Assembly (NCBI GenBank): GCA_023427825.1
Contig: JAEZAI010000480.1
Location: 1-6,703, forward strand
Direction of reading: 5' to 3'
Length of the DNA: 6,703 nt
DNA from: Actinomycetes bacterium
GTDB lineage: Bacteria > Actinomycetota > Acidimicrobiia > Acidimicrobiales > Microtrichaceae
Under the pieces are notes generated by a model that did no database searches, was not told the DNA's origin, and was given only the letters and a program-made list of their open reading frames with translations. Of this stretch, positions 5,670 through 6,703 are shown one piece after another. The translations under genes were made by a program, and so were the position numbers. Every line of letters begins with the position of its first letter. The stretch's first letter is position 1.

Positions 5670-5682
5670 GCGACGCCTGTGA

Positions 5683-5716
5683 CGGGGCGCAGCCCCGGAC
5701 GCTCGACCGCCGAGCG
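5683..5716 (+). promoter_or_regulatory. Two adjacent hairpins in the cysO leader
   Basis: Stem one is CGGGGC/GCCCCG (5683-5688 with 5692-5697, 3-base loop). Stem two is CGCTCG/CGAGCG (5700-5705 with 5711-5716, 5-base loop). They end 7 bases before the cysO Shine-Dalgarno and together fill most of the presumed 5' leader. They do not match any riboswitch I can name, and they would be coding sequence if GTG 5679 is the start. Confidence 0.35.
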
Positions 5717-5723
5717 ACAGATC

Positions 5724-5729
5724 GAGGAG
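5724..5729 (+). promoter_or_regulatory. Ribosome binding site deciding the cysO start
   Basis: GAGGAG lies 6 bases upstream of ATG 5736. It is the strongest Shine-Dalgarno in the window, where most other genes have none, and it supports ATG 5736 as the main start. Confidence 0.75.
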
Positions 5730-5735
5730 CACGAC

Positions 5736-6008
5736 ATGGTGACGATCAGGATCCCGACCACCCTCCGGACGCTGACCGGTGGTTCGTCCTCGGTGGAGGT
5801 CGAGGGAGCGACGATCGGTGAGGTGCTGGCCAACCTCGACGTCGCGCATCCCGGGTTCAAGGACCGCCTCTTCGACGAGAACGACGGTCTGCGCCGGTTC
5901 GTCAACGTGTTCCTGGCCGACGACGACGTCCGCTACCTGGACGGCGTCGACACGGCGGTGAGCGACGGCGCCGAGGTGTCGATCATCCCGGCCGTCGCCG
6001 GCGGCTGA
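5736..6008 (+). CDS. cysO: CysO-like sulfur carrier protein (ThiS/MoaD ubiquitin-fold family)
   Basis: A 90-residue cytoplasmic beta-grasp protein that ends in AVAGG. In this family the exposed C-terminal Gly-Gly is adenylated and converted to a thiocarboxylate that donates sulfur. The whole sequence follows M. tuberculosis CysO as I recall it: TIRIPTTLRTLTGG near the start, RFVNVFLADDDVRYLDG in the middle, and a final SIIPAVAGG. In M. tuberculosis, CysO-thiocarboxylate supplies sulfur to CysM for cysteine synthesis from O-phosphoserine, and Mec releases the cysteine. Here neither cysM nor mec is adjacent: gpgS is divergent upstream and a lipoprotein gene follows downstream. The protein contains no cysteine. 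ATG 5736 is chosen for its GAGGAG site and the match to the CysO N-terminus. An in-frame GTG at 5679 would add 19 residues. A MoaD or ThiS role is the alternative, but the IPAVAGG ending and the length favour CysO. Confidence 0.88.
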   Translation: MVTIRIPTTLRTLTGGSSSVEVEGATIGEVLANLDVAHPGFKDRLFDENDGLRRFVNVFLADDDVRYLDGVDTAVSDGAEVSIIPAVAGG

Positions 6009-6026
6009 CGCCCCTCGCCGCCCGGC

Positions 6027-6060
6027 CGCCCGGGCATCGGGCGCCACCGTCCACGGACGG
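6027..6060. terminator. Tandem hairpins just after cysO
   Basis: Stem one is CGCCCG/CGGGCG (6027-6032 with 6038-6043, 5-base loop), starting 19 bases after the cysO stop. Stem two is CCGTCC/GGACGG (6047-6052 with 6055-6060, 2-base centre). Position suggests a T-tract-less terminator for cysO. The second repeat, with its very short centre, could instead be a protein-binding palindrome. Confidence 0.4.
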
Positions 6061-6090
6061 GAGACAGCGCGGACTCCCGGCGTGGGAACG

Positions 6091-6138
6091 TGGCGGGGGA
6101 ACGAAGTAGCACCCGCTGCGCCCGAAATGCCCCCGCCA
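6091..6138. repeat. 9-bp inverted repeat with a 30-base loop
   Basis: TGGCGGGGG (6091-6099) and CCCCCGCCA (6130-6138) are perfect 9-bp arms, the longest in the window. A competing short pairing, GCGGG (6093-6097) with CCCGC (6112-6116), is possible. It lies in the 245-bp noncoding stretch before the lipoprotein gene and could be part of a structured leader, a second terminator, or a binding site. Confidence 0.4.
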
Positions 6139-6186
6139 ACCCCCTAGCGGCGCCGGCCGGGGCTGCGGTTGACTCGTGCTCAGGTT

Positions 6187-6204
6187 CCGCCGATCGCTCG
6201 GCGG
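6187..6204 (+). repeat. 7-bp hairpin with a 4-base loop upstream of the lipoprotein gene
   Basis: CCGCCGA (6187-6193) pairs perfectly with TCGGCGG (6198-6204) around TCGC. It lies 49 bases upstream of ATG 6254 and downstream of a -35-like TTGACT (6169-6174), for which I see no convincing -10. It would lie in the lipoprotein mRNA leader if transcription starts upstream of it. Confidence 0.35.
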
Positions 6205-6244
6205 GCCGGGCGCCTTCCGGGGGGAGGGCGTGGCGATTCCTGAT

Positions 6245-6250
6245 GGGGGA
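6245..6250 (+). promoter_or_regulatory. Purine-rich ribosome binding site of the lipoprotein gene
   Basis: GGGGGA ends 3 bases before ATG 6254. It is an imperfect, close-set Shine-Dalgarno, but it supports this ATG, which is also followed directly by a signal peptide. Confidence 0.5.
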
Positions 6251-6253
6251 AAC

Positions 6254-6703
6254 ATGGGCGATCGAACTCGACATCTCGGCCTGTTCGCGGCCGTCGTCAT
6301 GGCCGTCGGGCTGCTGGCGGCGTGCGCGCCGGAGCCGGCACCACCTGGCACCACCACGGTGCCGGACGACCCGAACGGTCACTACGTGGCCACGACCGGC
6401 GAGGACACCGGGACCTGCTCGGCGAGCGCGGACCCGTGCCTGACGATCGGCTACGCGACCTCGCAGGCTGATCCGGGCGACACCGTCTACGTCGCCGCCG
6501 GCACCTATCCCGAGGTGGTCGTCCCCGACCGGGACATCACCTACAAGGGCGCCAACGCCGGCGTCCCTGCCGGCACCGAGCCGGGCACCCGTGGCGCCGA
6601 GTCGGTGGTCAAGGGCTTCCGCACCCCGGGCAACCCCGGCACCGCGTCGTACTCGATCACGATCGACGGCTTCCGCATCGAGCCGCAGGGTGACGCTGCG
6701 CTG
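6254..6703 (+). CDS. Lipoprotein with probable parallel beta-helix domain (N-terminal part, runs off the window)
   Basis: The frame is open for 150 codons from ATG 6254 to the last base, with no stop. Residues 1-24 are a lipoprotein signal peptide: basic start (GDRTRH), hydrophobic run (LGLFAAVVMAVGLLAA) and lipobox LAAC with lipidated Cys24. A Pro/Thr-rich linker follows to about residue 40. Residues 43-90 carry the opening of many DUF1565 or pectate-lyase-like beta-helix proteins: YVATTGEDTGTC, then PCLTIGYATSQADPGDTVYV, then AAGTYPEVVV. Later strands (ITYKGANAG, SITIDGFRIE) fit successive helix turns. Cys55 and Cys62 could form a disulfide outside the membrane. Such proteins often bind or cleave polysaccharide or serve as surface proteins, but no catalytic residues can be assigned from this part. 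It shows no link to the sugar-phosphate genes or to cysO, which ends 245 bp upstream. Confidence 0.8.
   Translation, partial: MGDRTRHLGLFAAVVMAVGLLAACAPEPAPPGTTTVPDDPNGHYVATTGEDTGTCSASADPCLTIGYATSQADPGDTVYVAAGTYPEVVVPDRDITYKGANAGVPAGTEPGTRGAESVVKGFRTPGNPGTASYSITIDGFRIEPQGDAAL

Noticed and set aside
4575..5678. A long plus-strand extension upstream of cysO.
   Set aside because: It is antisense to gpgS and has no recognisable domain. The cysO homology begins at 5736, with GTG 5679 the only upstream start worth considering.
6169..6197. A housekeeping promoter from TTGACT (6169-6174) for the lipoprotein gene.
   Set aside because: The -35 is good, but the hexamers 17-18 bases downstream (GATCGC, ATCGCT) are not credible -10 boxes.
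6009..6253. A c-di-AMP (ydaO-type) riboswitch, suggested by GGGGGAAC-like runs.
   Set aside because: Only short G-rich runs agree. The conserved core and its spacing could not be found, and G runs are expected at this GC content.
6090..6443. A 117-codon plus-strand frame overlapping the start of the lipoprotein gene.
   Set aside because: It conflicts with the signal peptide and lipobox frame at 6254, has no ribosome binding site, and its composition is that of a shadow frame.
1..6703. Mobile elements, CRISPR arrays, tRNA or rRNA genes, or a defence system.
   Set aside because: I saw no transposase or integrase, no spaced repeats, no tRNA- or rRNA-like sequence and no defence-type protein. 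The long genes look like ordinary chromosomal metabolism.

Overview
This window is very GC-rich, with GTG starts, few Shine-Dalgarno sequences and strongly G/C-biased third codon positions. The gene content (a CysO-type sulfur carrier, an actinobacterial glucosyl-3-phosphoglycerate synthase next to a FolP2-like protein, a short actinobacterial type of glycerate kinase) points to a high-GC actinobacterium. My best guess is Acidimicrobiia or a relative. That placement is an inference from gene style, not from a marker gene.

Layout, left to right. (1) 1-195, plus: the 3' end of a gene that starts outside the window, with a Thr/Gly-rich tail; possibly a LytR C-terminal domain protein. (2) 204-971, plus: trehalose-6-phosphate phosphatase (otsB). 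(3) 999-2390, minus: trehalose-6-phosphate synthase (otsA), convergent with otsB across a 27-bp gap that holds a 7-bp GC hairpin. (4) 2391-2483: a short divergent promoter region with a TAnnnT -10-like hexamer just before each GTG, suggesting leaderless mRNAs both ways. (5) 2484-3479, plus: glycerate kinase. (6) 3480-3606: a convergent spacer with a 17-bp tandem repeat and overlapping hairpins. (7) 5513 down to 3607, minus: gpgS followed by a divergent dihydropteroate synthase-like gene, sharing a 4-base stop/start overlap. (8) 5514-5735: a divergent regulatory region. (9) 5736-6008, plus: a CysO-like ubiquitin-fold sulfur carrier ending in Gly-Gly. (10) 6009-6253: a noncoding stretch with several GC hairpins. 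(11) 6254-6703 and beyond, plus: the N-terminal part of a lipoprotein with a probable beta-helix domain.

Four genes concern small glucosyl compounds. OtsA and OtsB make trehalose from an NDP-glucose and glucose-6-phosphate. GpgS joins NDP-glucose to 3-phosphoglycerate, the first step to glucosylglycerate and, in mycobacteria, to methylglucose lipopolysaccharides. Glycerate kinase connects free glycerate to phosphoglycerate. The FolP2-like protein is the open question: it keeps most pterin-pocket residues but has altered loops, and it is translationally coupled to gpgS. I found no tRNA, rRNA, CRISPR array, insertion sequence or obvious defence system. The most interesting items are the gpgS-folP coupling, the VldE-like features of OtsA, the two possible starts of cysO, and the hairpin-rich noncoding DNA before the lipoprotein gene.
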